From: Rubrivirga litoralis
GTDB lineage: Bacteria > Bacteroidota > Rhodothermia > Rhodothermales > Rubricoccaceae
DNA length: 64,000 nt
Reading direction: 5' to 3'
Assembly (NCBI RefSeq): GCF_031846415.1
Contig: NZ_JAVRHT010000005.1
Location: 1 to 64,000 of the forward strand
In this document: piece by piece, positions 63,946 through 64,000 of the stretch
Layout of the letters: each line of letters starts with the position of its first letter
How positions within the stretch are numbered: position 1 is the stretch's first letter
The notes under the pieces: model-generated
Databases searched by the model: none
Told to the model about the DNA's origin: nothing
Seen by the model: the letters and a program-made list of their open reading frames with translations, nothing else
Translations under genes and position numbers: made by a program

Positions 63946-64000
63946 TCAGCGGGCGGGGCGGACGACGAGGACGGGGCACCGGACCTGGCGGAGCGTGGCC
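63946..64000 (-). CDS. universal stress protein (UspA family), C-terminal end only
   Basis: Only the last 17 residues and the stop are inside the window, reading ATLRQVRCPVLVVRPAR. CPVLVV near the C-terminus is the standard end of UspA-family domains, in which it forms the last beta strand. The gene continues past the right edge. UspA genes near cbb3 oxidase loci are common in other bacteria. The call is made on 17 residues, so it is tentative, but the match is characteristic. Confidence 0.6.
   Translation of the reverse strand, partial: ATLRQVRCPVLVVRPAR

Noticed and set aside
1..64000. Insertion sequences, integrases or phage genes
   Set aside because: No transposase, recombinase or phage structural motifs were seen in any frame; the repeats found are short and non-coding.
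1..64000. tRNA, rRNA or tmRNA genes
   Set aside because: No T-loop GTTCRA...C pattern with a matching acceptor stem, and no rRNA-like stretch, was noticed by eye; a covariance-model scan would settle it.

Overview
Organism and sequence character. The window is very GC-rich (roughly 70-75% by eye). It carries families typical of Bacteroidota-like bacteria: a DUF5103-type type IX secretion plug protein, a DUF3078 barrel protein, an Hc1 (histone H1-like) protein, a CusA-CusC fusion, and starts without a Shine-Dalgarno sequence. With this GC content, a marine Rhodothermota lineage such as Rubricoccaceae (Rubrivirga/Rubricoccus) is the best guess. That is inference; no rRNA is present to test it. 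No tRNA, rRNA, transposase, phage or CRISPR locus was seen.

Layout. 73-2166 (+): Maf pyrophosphatase, a fasciclin lipoprotein and an unusual SDR. 2206-8004 (-): T9SS plug-like lipoprotein, membrane gluzincin-type peptidase, DUF3078 barrel, Hc1-like protein and an acetylglutamate-kinase-like protein. 8226-15053 (+): second fasciclin lipoprotein, dnaE, a repeat cluster, two small unknowns and an NAD-binding protein. 15295-29499 (-): CusA-CusC fusion, a Cys/His-rich protein, PhoU-domain protein, TetR regulator, and a complete tripartite efflux operon (TolC, adaptor, RND pump) behind a MarR/GbsR-type regulator. 29608-33427 (-): OmpR-type two-component system, two PepSY proteins and an SdiA-regulated-like lipoprotein. 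33728-43760 (-): porin, ZIP-like, PerM, MFS, TRIC/UPF0126, YeiH, L,D-transpeptidase, MarC, Gdx-type SMR and HIU hydrolase. 44046-47609 (-): SDR, serine hydrolase and a lysozyme-inhibitor-type lipoprotein. 47880-52149 (+): LysR regulator and a 1046-aa secreted protein. 52235-53254 (-): channel-like protein. 53441-63693: cbb3 oxidase structural genes ccoNOQP and maturation genes ccoG-x-x-I-S-x, with a TauE/SafE protein facing them. The right edge cuts a universal stress protein.

How the genes work together. The best-defined system is high-affinity respiration: ccoN, ccoO, ccoQ and ccoP encode the oxidase, while ccoG, ccoI (copper P-type ATPase) and ccoS assemble it. Two tiny one-helix proteins sit where ccoH is expected, and a 347-aa membrane-anchored protein is translationally coupled to ccoS. 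Efflux is the other theme: heavy-metal RND, HAE1-type RND and SMR.

Most unusual signal. The sequence is saturated with an 11-bp GC box, GGGCGGGG(C/T)GG. It occurs (a) inside reading frames on either strand, (b) as the C-rich complement directly abutting many start codons, and (c) as inverted pairs forming stem-loops at the ends of many transcription units. A second class of intergenic element is built from 7-bp-periodic words (GTACNNN, GTGAYNC, GTRTYSC, GGGCAGC), several folded into long hairpins. A third is a dispersed composite palindrome around GGCGTTGCATGCAACGCC.
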